Source of the DNA: Cypionkella sp.
GTDB taxonomy: Bacteria > Pseudomonadota > Alphaproteobacteria > Rhodobacterales > Rhodobacteraceae
Assembly (NCBI RefSeq): GCF_028290025.1
Contig: NZ_JAQGKQ010000088.1
Span: 62,001-126,000 of the forward strand
DNA length: 64,000 bases
Direction: 5' to 3'
The notes under the pieces were generated by a model. The model saw only the letters and a list, made by a program, of their open reading frames with translations, ran no database searches and was not told the DNA's origin. The position numbers and the translations under genes are program-made. Below, one piece after another: positions 26,215-34,820 of the stretch. Position 1 is the stretch's first letter. Every line of letters begins with the position of its first letter.

Positions 26215-27348
26215 ATGGCGAATATGGGCATTGGCATCATTGGGTGCGGCAATATCTCTACCTCTTATCTGCGGCTGGCGCCGTTGTTCAAAGGGCTAGA
26301 GGTGCGCAGCGTGGCGGATATGAACATGGCCGCAGCGACAGCACGGGCAGAGGAGTTTGGCGTCAAAGCGCAGTCGGTTGACGATTTGCTGGCGAATGAC
26401 GACGTGGAGCTGGTGATCAACCTCACCATTCCCGACGCGCATTATGGCGTGACCAAGCGGATTTTGGAGGCGGGCAAGCACGCCTATTCTGAAAAGCCGC
26501 TGGTGTTGACGCTGGAACAGGGCGTGGCTTTGCGCGATCTCGCCGAGGCCAAGGGCTTGTCGGTGGGTTGTGCACCTGACACGTTTTTGGGCGGCACCCA
26601 CCAGCAAGCGCGGGCTTTAATTGATGAGGGGCGCTTGGGGGTGATCACCACCGGGGGGGCCGCTATTCAGGGTCACGGCCCGGAAAGCTGGCATCCCAAC
26701 CCTGAGTTTTTCTATCTGCCCGGCGCGGGCCCAATCATGGATATGGGGCCGTATTACATCGCCAATCTGATCAACCTGCTCGGCCCGGTGCGCCGGGTGG
26801 GTGCGCTGACTTCGTCGGCTAGTCCTACGCGGATCATCGGCTCGGGGGATCGGATGGGGCAAGAGATCGAGGTTAAAACACCGTCTAACATTCAGGCGCT
26901 TTTCGAGTTTCACTCGGGCGCGACCATCAACTTTTCCGCGTCGTGGGATGTATGGAGCCATAAGCGCAGCCATTTTGAGCTTTATGGCACCGAAGGCACC
27001 CTCTATGTGCCCGATCCGAATTTCTTCGGCGGACCGTTGGAAATTGCTGGACGCGATGGCGTGGTTCAGGCGGTGGAGGCTTGGGACCATCCGTTCAGCA
27101 TCATCAACCAAAAGGGCCAGCGCGGCGAGGATTTGGCGAATTACCGCACGGCAGGGATGGCCGATATGGTGCTGGCGATCACCGAGGGGCGAGATGCACG
27201 CTGTTCGCTGGCGCGGACGTTGCACGGGGTTGATGTGATGACGGCGGCTTTGAAATCGGGCGAGACGGGCGAGTTTATCACGCTGACCACCACCTGCACG
27301 CGGCCCGAGGCTTTGGGGCCAGATGCGGCGCGGGCTTTGCTGAGGTGA
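26215..27348 (+). CDS. Gfo/Idh/MocA-family oxidoreductase
   Basis: 377 residues. The NAD(P)-binding motif is GIIGCGNISTSYL at the start, the catalytic Lys is in YSEKPLVLTLEQG, and GPIMDMGPYYIANLINLLG carries the conserved C-domain residues. Last gene of the rightward operon. Together with the isomerase 10 bases upstream it makes an oxidise-and-rearrange pair mirrored by the leftward arm (16,345 and 14,928). The two dehydrogenases are clearly different in sequence, so they may catalyse different steps. Confidence 0.9.
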   Translation: MANMGIGIIGCGNISTSYLRLAPLFKGLEVRSVADMNMAAATARAEEFGVKAQSVDDLLANDDVELVINLTIPDAHYGVTKRILEAGKHAYSEKPLVLTLEQGVALRDLAEAKGLSVGCAPDTFLGGTHQQARALIDEGRLGVITTGGAAIQGHGPESWHPNPEFFYLPGAGPIMDMGPYYIANLINLLGPVRRVGALTSSASPTRIIGSGDRMGQEIEVKTPSNIQALFEFHSGATINFSASWDVWSHKRSHFELYGTEGTLYVPDPNFFGGPLEIAGRDGVVQAVEAWDHPFSIINQKGQRGEDLANYRTAGMADMVLAITEGRDARCSLARTLHGVDVMTAALKSGETGEFITLTTTCTRPEALGPDAARALLR

Positions 27349-27379
27349 GGTTAAGGCCGGGGGTTTTCTACCCTCGGAC

Positions 27380-27412
27380 CCCCGAGGATATTTCAGCAGA
27401 GAGGATGACCAA
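27380..27412 (+). repeat. degenerate copy of the GGATATTT...GATGA dispersed repeat
   Basis: After the dehydrogenase gene, CCCCCGAGGATATTTCAG followed by CAGAGAGGATGACC matches the repeats at 30,856-31,055 in layout. It directly follows an operon, as the copy at 10,480 does. Confidence 0.45.
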
Positions 27413-27535
27413 AAGCACAGAGAGGCGTGCCGATTTTGCATGCTGGAGCCCGCAAGGCCCATCTCGATAAACGCCGGGCTTGCAACGCAGGCGATTGCCG
27501 TCATAAACGGCGCAAACCCAATGAGTTCAGGCCGC

Positions 27536-28189
27536 ATGACCGACGACGCCCGCAAAATCCCGACCCACGAGGTCACCTACGCCCGCCTACGCGACATGAT
27601 CCTGTTTGGGGTTTTGCAGCCCGGTCAGCCTGTGACCATCCAGGGTCTGACGGCTGGACTAGAGGCCGGAATGACTCCGGTGCGCGAGGCCATTCGACGC
27701 TTGGCTGCCGAGGGCGCGCTGTTGCCGCAGGGAAATCGTCGGGTGACGGTGCCGCGTTTGACGGCTGCGGATTTGGATCAGGTGGCGTTTGCTCGGTTGA
27801 CGATAGAGCCGCATCTGGCGGGGCTTGCGGTGGTGACGCCTGCGCTGATCGAAAAGCTGGAGGCGCTGGATACGTGCGTCGATGCGGCGATCCGGGCGGA
27901 TGATGTTTCAGGCTACCTGCAAAGCAACCACGCGTTTCATTTCGCTCTGTATGAGGCGGCCGGGGCGGGGGTGCTGCTCGATATGGCGCGATCGCTTTGG
28001 CTGCGCTTTGGGCCGAGCCTGCGGGTGGTTTCTTCTCGCAGTGGTGCTGCGAACCTGCCGGACTCGCACAAAGAGGCATTGGTGGCGATGCGCGCAGGCG
28101 ATGCCGCAGGGCTGTCAGCGGCGATGCAACGCGACATTGCGCAGGGTGTGGAGCAGGTCCGCGCGGCGTTGCAACGCGGTGAGATTTAG
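27536..28189 (+). CDS. GntR-family (FCD/FadR-type) transcriptional regulator
   Basis: The start is uncertain: ATGs at 27,521 and 27,536 are equally plausible, and a frame from 27,440 has no family match. It has about 217 residues. The winged helix at the N-terminus includes MTPVREAIRRLAAEGAL; the helical FCD sensor domain follows. It lies 120 bases before an aminotransferase gene, with two TTTGATCA-containing palindromes in between. It probably controls that gene in response to an amine or amino acid. Confidence 0.87.
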   Translation: MTDDARKIPTHEVTYARLRDMILFGVLQPGQPVTIQGLTAGLEAGMTPVREAIRRLAAEGALLPQGNRRVTVPRLTAADLDQVAFARLTIEPHLAGLAVVTPALIEKLEALDTCVDAAIRADDVSGYLQSNHAFHFALYEAAGAGVLLDMARSLWLRFGPSLRVVSSRSGAANLPDSHKEALVAMRAGDAAGLSAAMQRDIAQGVEQVRAALQRGEI

Positions 28190-28210
28190 CCGCAGAGCAC
28201 TGCTTTCAAT

Positions 28211-28253
28211 AATTTGATCAAATTTCTTGAATGCGGGTGAATTTGATCATATC
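28211..28253. promoter_or_regulatory. two TTTGATCA palindromes, candidate GntR operators
   Basis: AATTTGATCAAATT (28211-28224) is a perfect 14-bp palindrome and AATTTGATCATATC (28240-28253) is a near copy. Their starts are 29 bp apart. They lie just upstream of the aminotransferase gene and directly after the GntR gene, so they are likely operators for that regulator. Confidence 0.75.
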
Positions 28254-28309
28254 CTGCTCCAAAGCCGCCCGGATTCGGGGATGGCTGTGCTGTGCAAAAG
28301 GGTCAAGCC

Positions 28310-29698
28310 ATGAACAAAATCACCAACCACATGCCGACGGCTGAACTTCAGGCGCTGGATGCGGCCCACCACATGCACCCGTTTACTGAAAATGCGGCGC
28401 TCGCCAAAAGGGGCGCGCGGATTATGACGGCGGGCAAAGGGGTTTGGCTGACGGATTCTGAGGGCAACCGGATTATCGACGGCATGGCGGGACTTTGGTG
28501 CGTCAACATCGGCTATGGTCGCACCGAGTTGGGCGATGTGGCCAAGGCGCAAATGGATCAGTTGGCTTATTACAATACGTTTTTCCAGACCAGCCATGTG
28601 CCTGCCATTGCGCTGGCGGCAAAGATTGCTGAATTGGCACCGGGCGATTTGAACCATGTGTTCTTTGCGGGGTCCGGTTCCGAAGCCAATGACACCAATA
28701 TTCGCATGGTGCGGCGCTATTGGGACATCAAGGGGCAGTCGGAAAAGCGCATCATCATCGCGCGGCACAACGGCTATCACGGCTCGACTTTGGGCGGCGG
28801 GTCTTTGGGTGGCATGTCTGCGATCCATAATCACGGCGGCAAGATCGCGGGTGTCGTGCATATCGGTGAGCCGAACTATTGGGCGCAGGGTGGCGAGATG
28901 ACGCCGGAGGCGTTCGGGCTGATGCGGGCGCAGGAGTTGGAGGCGAAGATCCTTGAACTGGGCGTCGAGAATGTTGCGGCGTTCATTGGCGAGCCGGTGC
29001 AGGGGGCTGGCGGGGTTATTGTTCCTCCGAGTACTTACTGGCCGGAGATTCAGCGGATCGTGGACAAGTATGGCATTCTGTTGATCGCGGATGAGGTGAT
29101 CACTGGGTTTGGGCGGACGGGGAATTGGTTTGGCTCGACCACTTTCGGGATTAAGCCGCATATTATGACGATCGCGAAGGGGTTGTCTTCGGGGTATCAG
29201 CCGATTGGCGGCTCGGTGGTTTGTGATGAGGTGGCTGAGGTTTTGGGCAGCCACGGCGATTTCAACCACGGCTATACTTATTCCGGGCATCCGGTGGCGG
29301 CGGCGGTGGCTTTGGAGAACCTGCGGATCATGCAGGAAGAAGGCATTGTCGAGCATGTTCGCGATGTGGCGCATCCTTATTTGGCGAAGAAATGGGCGGC
29401 GCTGGCGGAGCATCCGATGGTGGGGGATGCGCAGCTTGTGGGGTTGATGGGGTCGATTGCTTTGACGCCCAATAAAGCCGAGCGGGCGCGGTTTTCTTCG
29501 GAATACGGCACCGTTGGGTATCGCTGCCGCGAGCGGTGTTTTGCCAACAATCTGATCATGCGGCACGTCGGCGATCGGATGATTATCTCGCCGCCGCTGG
29601 TGATCACGCCGGAAGAAATTGATGTGCTGATTGATCGGGCTTTCACCTCGATTGATGAGTGCTATGCGGGGTTGAAGGCGGACGGGTTGTTTAAGTGA
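28310..29698 (+). CDS. class III aminotransferase, SpuC-like (putrescine/omega-amine)
   Basis: The ATG at 28310 follows AAAGGG at suitable spacing. It has 462 residues. The family is pyruvate-dependent omega-transaminases: GMAGLWCVNIGYG near the N-terminus, the phosphate loop GSGSEAND, LLIADEVITGFGRTG with the PLP Asp, and the Lys in IAKGLSSGYQP. The overall sequence closely resembles Pseudomonas SpuC, the putrescine-pyruvate aminotransferase, but beta-alanine and other amine transaminases are also similar. A PotD-like receptor at 7.7 kb is unlinked. Confidence 0.88.
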   Translation: MNKITNHMPTAELQALDAAHHMHPFTENAALAKRGARIMTAGKGVWLTDSEGNRIIDGMAGLWCVNIGYGRTELGDVAKAQMDQLAYYNTFFQTSHVPAIALAAKIAELAPGDLNHVFFAGSGSEANDTNIRMVRRYWDIKGQSEKRIIIARHNGYHGSTLGGGSLGGMSAIHNHGGKIAGVVHIGEPNYWAQGGEMTPEAFGLMRAQELEAKILELGVENVAAFIGEPVQGAGGVIVPPSTYWPEIQRIVDKYGILLIADEVITGFGRTGNWFGSTTFGIKPHIMTIAKGLSSGYQPIGGSVVCDEVAEVLGSHGDFNHGYTYSGHPVAAAVALENLRIMQEEGIVEHVRDVAHPYLAKKWAALAEHPMVGDAQLVGLMGSIALTPNKAERARFSSEYGTVGYRCRERCFANNLIMRHVGDRMIISPPLVITPEEIDVLIDRAFTSIDECYAGLKADGLFK

Positions 29699-29724
29699 TC
29701 TGAGGCTGTTGCAAGGGAATTTGT

Positions 29725-29753
29725 GGGCGGGGCTGTGAGGCTCCGCCCGTTTT
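29725..29753 (+). terminator. intrinsic terminator after the aminotransferase
   Basis: GGGCGGGGC and GCTCCGCCC pair with one G-U around the loop TGTGAG and are followed by GTTTT. It lies 27 bases past the stop codon. Confidence 0.88.
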
Positions 29754-29760
29754 CGTGACG

Positions 29761-29776
29761 TGTCCACATGTGGACA
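29761..29776. promoter_or_regulatory. 16-bp perfect palindrome TGTCCACATGTGGACA
   Basis: A perfect palindrome between the convergent aminotransferase and TetR genes, directly after the terminator. It has no U-run on either strand, so it is not an ordinary terminator. It could be a protein-binding site or a minus-strand mRNA-end hairpin for the tetR transcript. Confidence 0.55.
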
Positions 29777-29854
29777 GGCCGAGATTGTGTATTTGAATCA
29801 TGAGGTTGGATTTTTTGTTAGGGTATCTTTAACGACTGTTACAGGCCGGGCGGC

Positions 29855-30415
29855 CTATGCAGCGGCGTTGGCTGTGAGGGCAAGCAGGCTGTGCAATAGC
29901 GCGTCAGATGGGCCGGTCTCTGCATCGTCCATGCGTGCGAACCATAAGCCATCTGCGGCGCGGCGGGCGATTTGTAAGGTTGCGCTGCTGTCGGTTTGGC
30001 TGTGCTTGGCTTCAATCGCCGCCAGCCAGTCGTACCACATCCGGCGCAGGTCGGGGTCGCCTACAAACACCGGAACAATGCCGCATGACAAGTTTGCGTT
30101 TGACGCGGCCACGGGGTCTAGGGCGGCGCGGATATAGGCGCGGCTGAAGCGGCCATGCGGCAGCGGGTCGGCTTGGATTAGTTGATCCAGCAGCATCTCA
30201 AGTCGTTGGACGTAAGCCGCGAACAGGTTTTGAATTAGCGCTTCCTTATTGGGGAAGTGATGCAGAAAGCCGCCCTTGGTGACGCCTGCGGCATCTGACA
30301 CCGCCTGCATCGTCACCGCCTGCATACCTTGGGTAAGCGCAATGGTTTCGGCGGCGGCGAGCAGCTTTTCGCGGACCGCTTCGGGGTCTTTCTTTCGATG
30401 ATAGGCGGTGGGCAT
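29855..30415 (-). CDS. TetR/AcrR-family transcriptional regulator
   Basis: 186 residues. The N-terminal helix-turn-helix is MQAVSDAAGVTKGGFLHHFPNKEALIQ-like, preceded by REKLLAAAETIALTQG. The C-terminal ligand domain is unremarkable. The start overlaps the stop of the SMR gene by 4 bases, so the repressor is translated with the pump it most likely controls, acting at the palindrome at 30,776. Confidence 0.92.
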   Translation of the reverse strand: MPTAYHRKKDPEAVREKLLAAAETIALTQGMQAVTMQAVSDAAGVTKGGFLHHFPNKEALIQNLFAAYVQRLEMLLDQLIQADPLPHGRFSRAYIRAALDPVAASNANLSCGIVPVFVGDPDLRRMWYDWLAAIEAKHSQTDSSATLQIARRAADGLWFARMDDAETGPSDALLHSLLALTANAAA

Positions 30416-30759
30416 CAGTGACCCGTCGAGTGTGACAGCAGGTTCATAATCAGCACGCCGGTGATGATGAAGCCGATGCCGACCAGCGCCGGGGTGTCCA
30501 GCGATTGTTTAAAGACGAAAAACCCGATGCTCGCGGTCAGCACAATGCCCAAGCCTGCCCAGATCGCATAGGCAAAGCCGAGGGGGAGTGCGCGCAGAGC
30601 CAGTGACAGCAGGTAGAAAGAGACGACGTAGAACACCACCATCATTGCAGTCGGCACCAGTTTGGTGAACTGCGCGGAGCGTTGCAGGAACGCTGAGCCG
30701 ATGACCTCGCTGACGATGGCTGCGAATAGGGTGAGGTAGGCGGTGACGAGGGGGGACAT
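30415..30759 (-). CDS. SMR-family small multidrug efflux protein
   Basis: 114 residues and four membrane helices. The essential membrane Glu is in AIVSEVIGSAFL (helix 1), and YAIWAGLGIVLTASIG (helix 3) is the EmrE-type signature. It exports cationic compounds by proton exchange as an antiparallel dimer. It is first in a two-gene operon with its TetR regulator. It resembles EmrE/QacE more than the guanidinium (Gdx/SugE) type, but this cannot be settled by eye. Confidence 0.9.
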   Translation of the reverse strand: MSPLVTAYLTLFAAIVSEVIGSAFLQRSAQFTKLVPTAMMVVFYVVSFYLLSLALRALPLGFAYAIWAGLGIVLTASIGFFVFKQSLDTPALVGIGFIITGVLIMNLLSHSTGH

Positions 30760-30775
30760 GCGGCGGCTCCTTTAG

Positions 30776-30793
30776 ATACCGTCCGTTTGGTAT
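30776..30793. promoter_or_regulatory. TetR-type operator upstream of the SMR gene
   Basis: ATACC and GGTAT form an inverted repeat with an 8-base centre, ending 17 bases before the SMR start. This layout is typical for TetR-family operators and would make the pair self-regulated. Confidence 0.72.
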
Positions 30794-30855
30794 GTTTGTG
30801 GTTGGTGGTCAAGGGGTGTTGGAATTGTGGGGTTGCGAGGGTTGGCAGGACGGAT

Positions 30856-31055
30856 GCCTCCGGCGGGGATATTTAGGCCAAGATGAAAGCCCTAGCTGTG
30901 GGCGGTTTCCGCTGGCGGTGATTGGGCATAGCGCCGATGCTTCCGGCGGGGATATTTAAGCCAGTATGAAATGCCGGTGGAAGTGTTCGACGTCGGGTGT
31001 TGTGTTGGTCGCGACGTCGATACCTTGGGCGAGGATATTGGGCCAGTATGAAAAC
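30856..31055 (+). repeat. three copies of a dispersed intergenic repeat
   Basis: The pattern CCTCCGGCGGGGATATTT followed by AGGCCAAGATGAA is present at 30,856-30,887, then with small changes at 30,939-30,970 and 31,019-31,052 (the last degenerate). Spacing is ~80 bases. Weaker relatives follow other operons at 10,480 and 27,380. The 453-base gap between the SMR and cysK genes holds no other gene I can support. Confidence 0.7.
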
Positions 31056-31212
31056 CGAAGGGTGGGGATCGTTTGGTTTAAGCGGGGGAGGCTGGAACGC
31101 GGTTCAGTGGATCGGCTGGGGTTGGTGCGGATTTCCTTTTCGCGCCGGGTGCGCTTGAGTTTGCCCTGCGGCTCGCCTAAACCTTTGGCAACGATATAAA
31201 GGATGTTACCGT

Positions 31213-32247
31213 ATGCGGATTCACAGTGATTTGGCTGACACGATCGGCAACACCCCGCTTTTGAAGCTCAAACGCGCCTCGGAACTGACCGGCTGCACGA
31301 TTTTGGGCAAATGCGAGTTTCTGAACCCCGGCCAGTCGGTGAAAGATCGCGCGGCGCTTTATATGATCCGCGATGCGGTGGCGAAGGGTTTGCTGAAGCC
31401 GGGCGGCACGATTGTTGAGGGCACGGCGGGCAATACTGGAATTGGGCTCGCGCTGGTTGGCGCGAGCATGGGGTTTCGCACCGTGATCGTTATTCCTGAG
31501 ACGCAATCTCAGGAGAAAAAGGATATGCTGCGGTTGGCGGGGGCGGAATTGGTGCAGGTTCCGGCTGCTCCGTATAAGAACCCGAACAATTATGTGCGCT
31601 ACTCGGGCCGTCTGGCGGAAGCTTTGGCGCGGACGGAGAGTAATGGCGCGATCTGGGCAAATCAGTTCGATAACATCGCCAACCGTCAAAGCCATATTGA
31701 GATGACCGGGCCGGAGATTTGGGAGCAAACTGGCGGCAAGGTCGATGGCTTTGTCTGTGCCGTGGGCTCGGGTGGTACTTTGGCGGGCGTCGGCATGGTG
31801 TTACAGCCGAAGGGTGTCAAGATCGGTCTGGCGGACCCTGAAGGGGCTGCGTTGCACGCGTTTTATACGACGGGAGTGTTTGACTCGCCGGGGTCTTCGA
31901 TCACCGAAGGCATCGGGCAGGGTCGGATTACCGCCAATCTGGAAGGCTTTACTCCGGACTTCAGCTATCGCATCCCGGACGCCGAGGCGCTGCCTTTGTG
32001 CTTTGAGATGCTGGAGGATGAGGGGATTTGTCTAGGTGGCTCATCGGGCATCAACATCGCCGGTGCGATGCGGATGGCGCGCGATATGGGGCCGGGGCAT
32101 ACCATCGTTACTATACTTTGCGATTACGGCAACCGTTATCAGTCGAAGTTGTATAACCCGGCGTTCCTGAAGGAAAAGGGTCTGCCGGTGCCGAAATGGC
32201 TGGATCGCGCGCCGTCGAATATTCCGACGGTGTTTGAAGACGCATGA
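31213..32247 (+). CDS. cysK: cysteine synthase A (O-acetylserine sulfhydrylase)
   Basis: 344 residues of the PLP beta family. The PLP Lys is in NPGQSVKDRAALYMI, the substrate-binding loop is EGTAGNTGIGLALVG, and the PLP phosphate loop is VGSGGTLAGVG. It makes cysteine from O-acetylserine and sulphide. Slightly longer than enterobacterial CysK. It is first of a run cysK-mscS-alaX joined by 4-base overlaps. Confidence 0.92.
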   Translation: MRIHSDLADTIGNTPLLKLKRASELTGCTILGKCEFLNPGQSVKDRAALYMIRDAVAKGLLKPGGTIVEGTAGNTGIGLALVGASMGFRTVIVIPETQSQEKKDMLRLAGAELVQVPAAPYKNPNNYVRYSGRLAEALARTESNGAIWANQFDNIANRQSHIEMTGPEIWEQTGGKVDGFVCAVGSGGTLAGVGMVLQPKGVKIGLADPEGAALHAFYTTGVFDSPGSSITEGIGQGRITANLEGFTPDFSYRIPDAEALPLCFEMLEDEGICLGGSSGINIAGAMRMARDMGPGHTIVTILCDYGNRYQSKLYNPAFLKEKGLPVPKWLDRAPSNIPTVFEDA

Positions 32248-34820
32248 CCTTCGCAATGCTGCGCGCTATTTTGCTGGTTCTGGTGCTTGCAGCGCCGGCT
32301 TTCGCGCAGGACACGCCTGCGGTTGATGATTACAAGACCTTCGACACCACGGTGTCGCAGATTGAGGATGTGGTCACTCAAGCGCAGGTCAATGACGACC
32401 GTTTGAGCGCGATGCGGGCGGAGATGGTAAAGTGGCGCACCACGTTTACCGAAGCCCAAGGCATTAACGCCGACCAGATTGCGACCGTGAAAAACCAGAT
32501 CGCGGCGCTGGGCCCGGTGCCTGCCGAGGGGCAGGTCGAGGATACGACGATTGCCGAGCGGCGGATTGATTTGAACGATGCGCTGGCGAAGTTGCAGGTT
32601 CCGGTGCTGACGGCGGCGGAGGCAGCTACTCGGGCGGATAGCACCATTGCATCCATCGACAAGCTGATCCGCGAGCGGCAGGCGGATAAGTTGCTGCGGT
32701 TGTCGCCGTCGGCGCTCAATCCGGTGAACTGGCCGACAGCGGCGTCGATGTTCCGCTGGATGGGACAGTGGATGTGGGATGAGACGCGCTGGCGTTTCAC
32801 CCGGCCGATGAACGTCGATCAGTTGCGCGACAATGCGCCGTTGATCGTGGGGCTGTTGCTGGCGGCGCTGTTTTTGTTGCTGCGTGGCGGGCATTGGATG
32901 CGGCGGCTCACGCGATGGCTGCTGAGCAAGACGCAACCGCGTTGGCGGGGTTTGATCTCGGGCTTCGTGTCGCTGGGGCAGGTGGTGGTCCCGGTGGTGG
33001 GCGCTGTGCTGCTGGCAACGGCGCTGGAGCGGACCTCTTTGTTCGGGCCGATTATCCTGTCATTGTTTCAAGCCTTGCCGGCGCTGGTGTTGACGATTTT
33101 CCTGACGCGCTGGCTCGCGGTCCGGATATTTCCGTATAGTCCTGAGCAGGCCAGTGCCATTGGATTTGGTGTCGAGGGCCGGGCTGAGGGCAGGCTGCAA
33201 GCGGTGCTGCTGGGGATTTCGGTCGCGGTTTATGGGCTGGTGGCGACGTGGATCGTACCGAGGGCTGCGAATTTCCTCGGTGGCTCGGCAAGCAATATCG
33301 CGGCGGATCGGGCGCAGCAGGTGGCGTTGGCGACCGATGCGGCGATCTCGGTGGTGGTGGTGCCGTTGCAGATTTTCGCCGCCATTGCGTTGTTTCGCTT
33401 GGGCAAAATCCTGCGGCGCCAAAGTGCTGTGCAGCAGAGCAGTGATGATGCGGCGTTTCGTTCGACGCTGATCTATTGGGTCTCATCCGTGGCGATCGCG
33501 ATTGCGGTGATTGCCCCTACGCTGGGGGTGATCGGCTATGTCAGCGCGGCGAATGCGCTGATTTGGCCTGCGATCAACACGCTGTCGTTGCTGGCGATAT
33601 TGGTGGTGTTTCAGGGCTACTTTGCCGAGTTTTATGTGGCCTTGTCGCGGTCGGCGGATGCGCGGCATGACGCGTTGTTGCCGGTGCTGGCGGGGATCGT
33701 GATCTTGTTCGCGGCGCTGCCGGTGTTGGCGCTGATCTGGGGCGCGCGCATTGTCGATCTGGTGGACGTCTGGACCTCATTCCGCAGCGGCGTCTCGCTG
33801 GGCGGAGTGCGAATTTCGCCTTCGAACTTTGTGATATTGGTGGCGGTATTTGCTGTCAGCTACGCGGTGACGCGTCTGGTGCAGGGCGGTTTGAAATCGT
33901 CGATCCTGCCGCGCACGACTTTGGATCAGGGCGGGCAGAATGCGATTGCGTCGGGCGTCGGCTATGCCGGGATTTTCCTGTCGGCGTTGCTTGCGATCAC
34001 GGCGGCGGGGATTGATCTGTCGGGCTTCGCGCTGGTGGCGTCAGCCCTATCCGTCGGTATCGGTTTTGGCTTGCAAACCATCGTCTCAAACTTCGTCTCG
34101 GGTGTAATTTTGCTGGTGGAACGCCCGGTCTCCGAGGGCGATTGGATTGAGGTTGGCACCACATCCGGCATCGTCAAGGCGATCTCGGTACGCTCCACCC
34201 GCATCCAGACCTTTGACCGATCCGATGTGATCGTGCCGAACTCCGATCTGATCACCGGACGGGTGACGAACTGGACGCGGTTCAATATGTCAGGCCGGAT
34301 GATCGTGCCGGTTTCGGTGCCGTTCACCACCGACAGCCGCCGGGTCGAAGCAATTCTGCGTGAAATTGTCGAGGCGCAGCCCTTGGCCGTGCTAAGCCCG
34401 CCACCGACGATTGCGCTAATGGGGTTCAGTGGCGAATTGATGAACTTTGAAATTCGCGTCATCGTGCGCGACATCTATTTTCAGGTGCCAGTGCGCTCGG
34501 AGATCAATCATCAGATCGCTGAACGGTTTCGGGCTGAAGGCATTTTGTTCTCTAACGCGCATCGTGATTATCTCAAGCGTCTGGCGGATGAGGCTGCCGC
34601 CGACGCCGAAGCGGCGGCAGAGGAGCAAGCTGCTCTGGATGCAGTTGACGCGTTTTTGTCAACAGATCCAGCGCCCAAACGGATATCCCAAGCGGGTGGC
34701 GCAGATAAGTCGCGGCCGGATACCTTCCAGCCGGATGAATCTCATCCAGCTGTTTCGCAGCCCGACGCTTCGAAAACCGGCAGCGCCTCGCCCGATGTGC
34801 CCAAGGATACCGACGCATGA
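32244..34820 (+). CDS. mechanosensitive channel, DUF3772-MscS fusion
   Basis: 858 residues. A signal peptide (MLRAILLVLVLAAPAFA) is followed by a periplasmic coiled-coil DUF3772 region to about residue 180, then eleven or so membrane segments and the MscS pore and beta domains (~560-800). The pore-lining region includes SALSVGIGFGLQTIVSNFVSG and the beta domain VERPVSEGDWIEVG. The C-terminus is a low-complexity Ala/Glu/Pro/Ser tail. Such channels open on osmotic downshock to release solutes. It overlaps both neighbours by 4 bases. Confidence 0.93.
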   Translation: MTFAMLRAILLVLVLAAPAFAQDTPAVDDYKTFDTTVSQIEDVVTQAQVNDDRLSAMRAEMVKWRTTFTEAQGINADQIATVKNQIAALGPVPAEGQVEDTTIAERRIDLNDALAKLQVPVLTAAEAATRADSTIASIDKLIRERQADKLLRLSPSALNPVNWPTAASMFRWMGQWMWDETRWRFTRPMNVDQLRDNAPLIVGLLLAALFLLLRGGHWMRRLTRWLLSKTQPRWRGLISGFVSLGQVVVPVVGAVLLATALERTSLFGPIILSLFQALPALVLTIFLTRWLAVRIFPYSPEQASAIGFGVEGRAEGRLQAVLLGISVAVYGLVATWIVPRAANFLGGSASNIAADRAQQVALATDAAISVVVVPLQIFAAIALFRLGKILRRQSAVQQSSDDAAFRSTLIYWVSSVAIAIAVIAPTLGVIGYVSAANALIWPAINTLSLLAILVVFQGYFAEFYVALSRSADARHDALLPVLAGIVILFAALPVLALIWGARIVDLVDVWTSFRSGVSLGGVRISPSNFVILVAVFAVSYAVTRLVQGGLKSSILPRTTLDQGGQNAIASGVGYAGIFLSALLAITAAGIDLSGFALVASALSVGIGFGLQTIVSNFVSGVILLVERPVSEGDWIEVGTTSGIVKAISVRSTRIQTFDRSDVIVPNSDLITGRVTNWTRFNMSGRMIVPVSVPFTTDSRRVEAILREIVEAQPLAVLSPPPTIALMGFSGELMNFEIRVIVRDIYFQVPVRSEINHQIAERFRAEGILFSNAHRDYLKRLADEAAADAEAAAEEQAALDAVDAFLSTDPAPKRISQAGGADKSRPDTFQPDESHPAVSQPDASKTGSASPDVPKDTDA

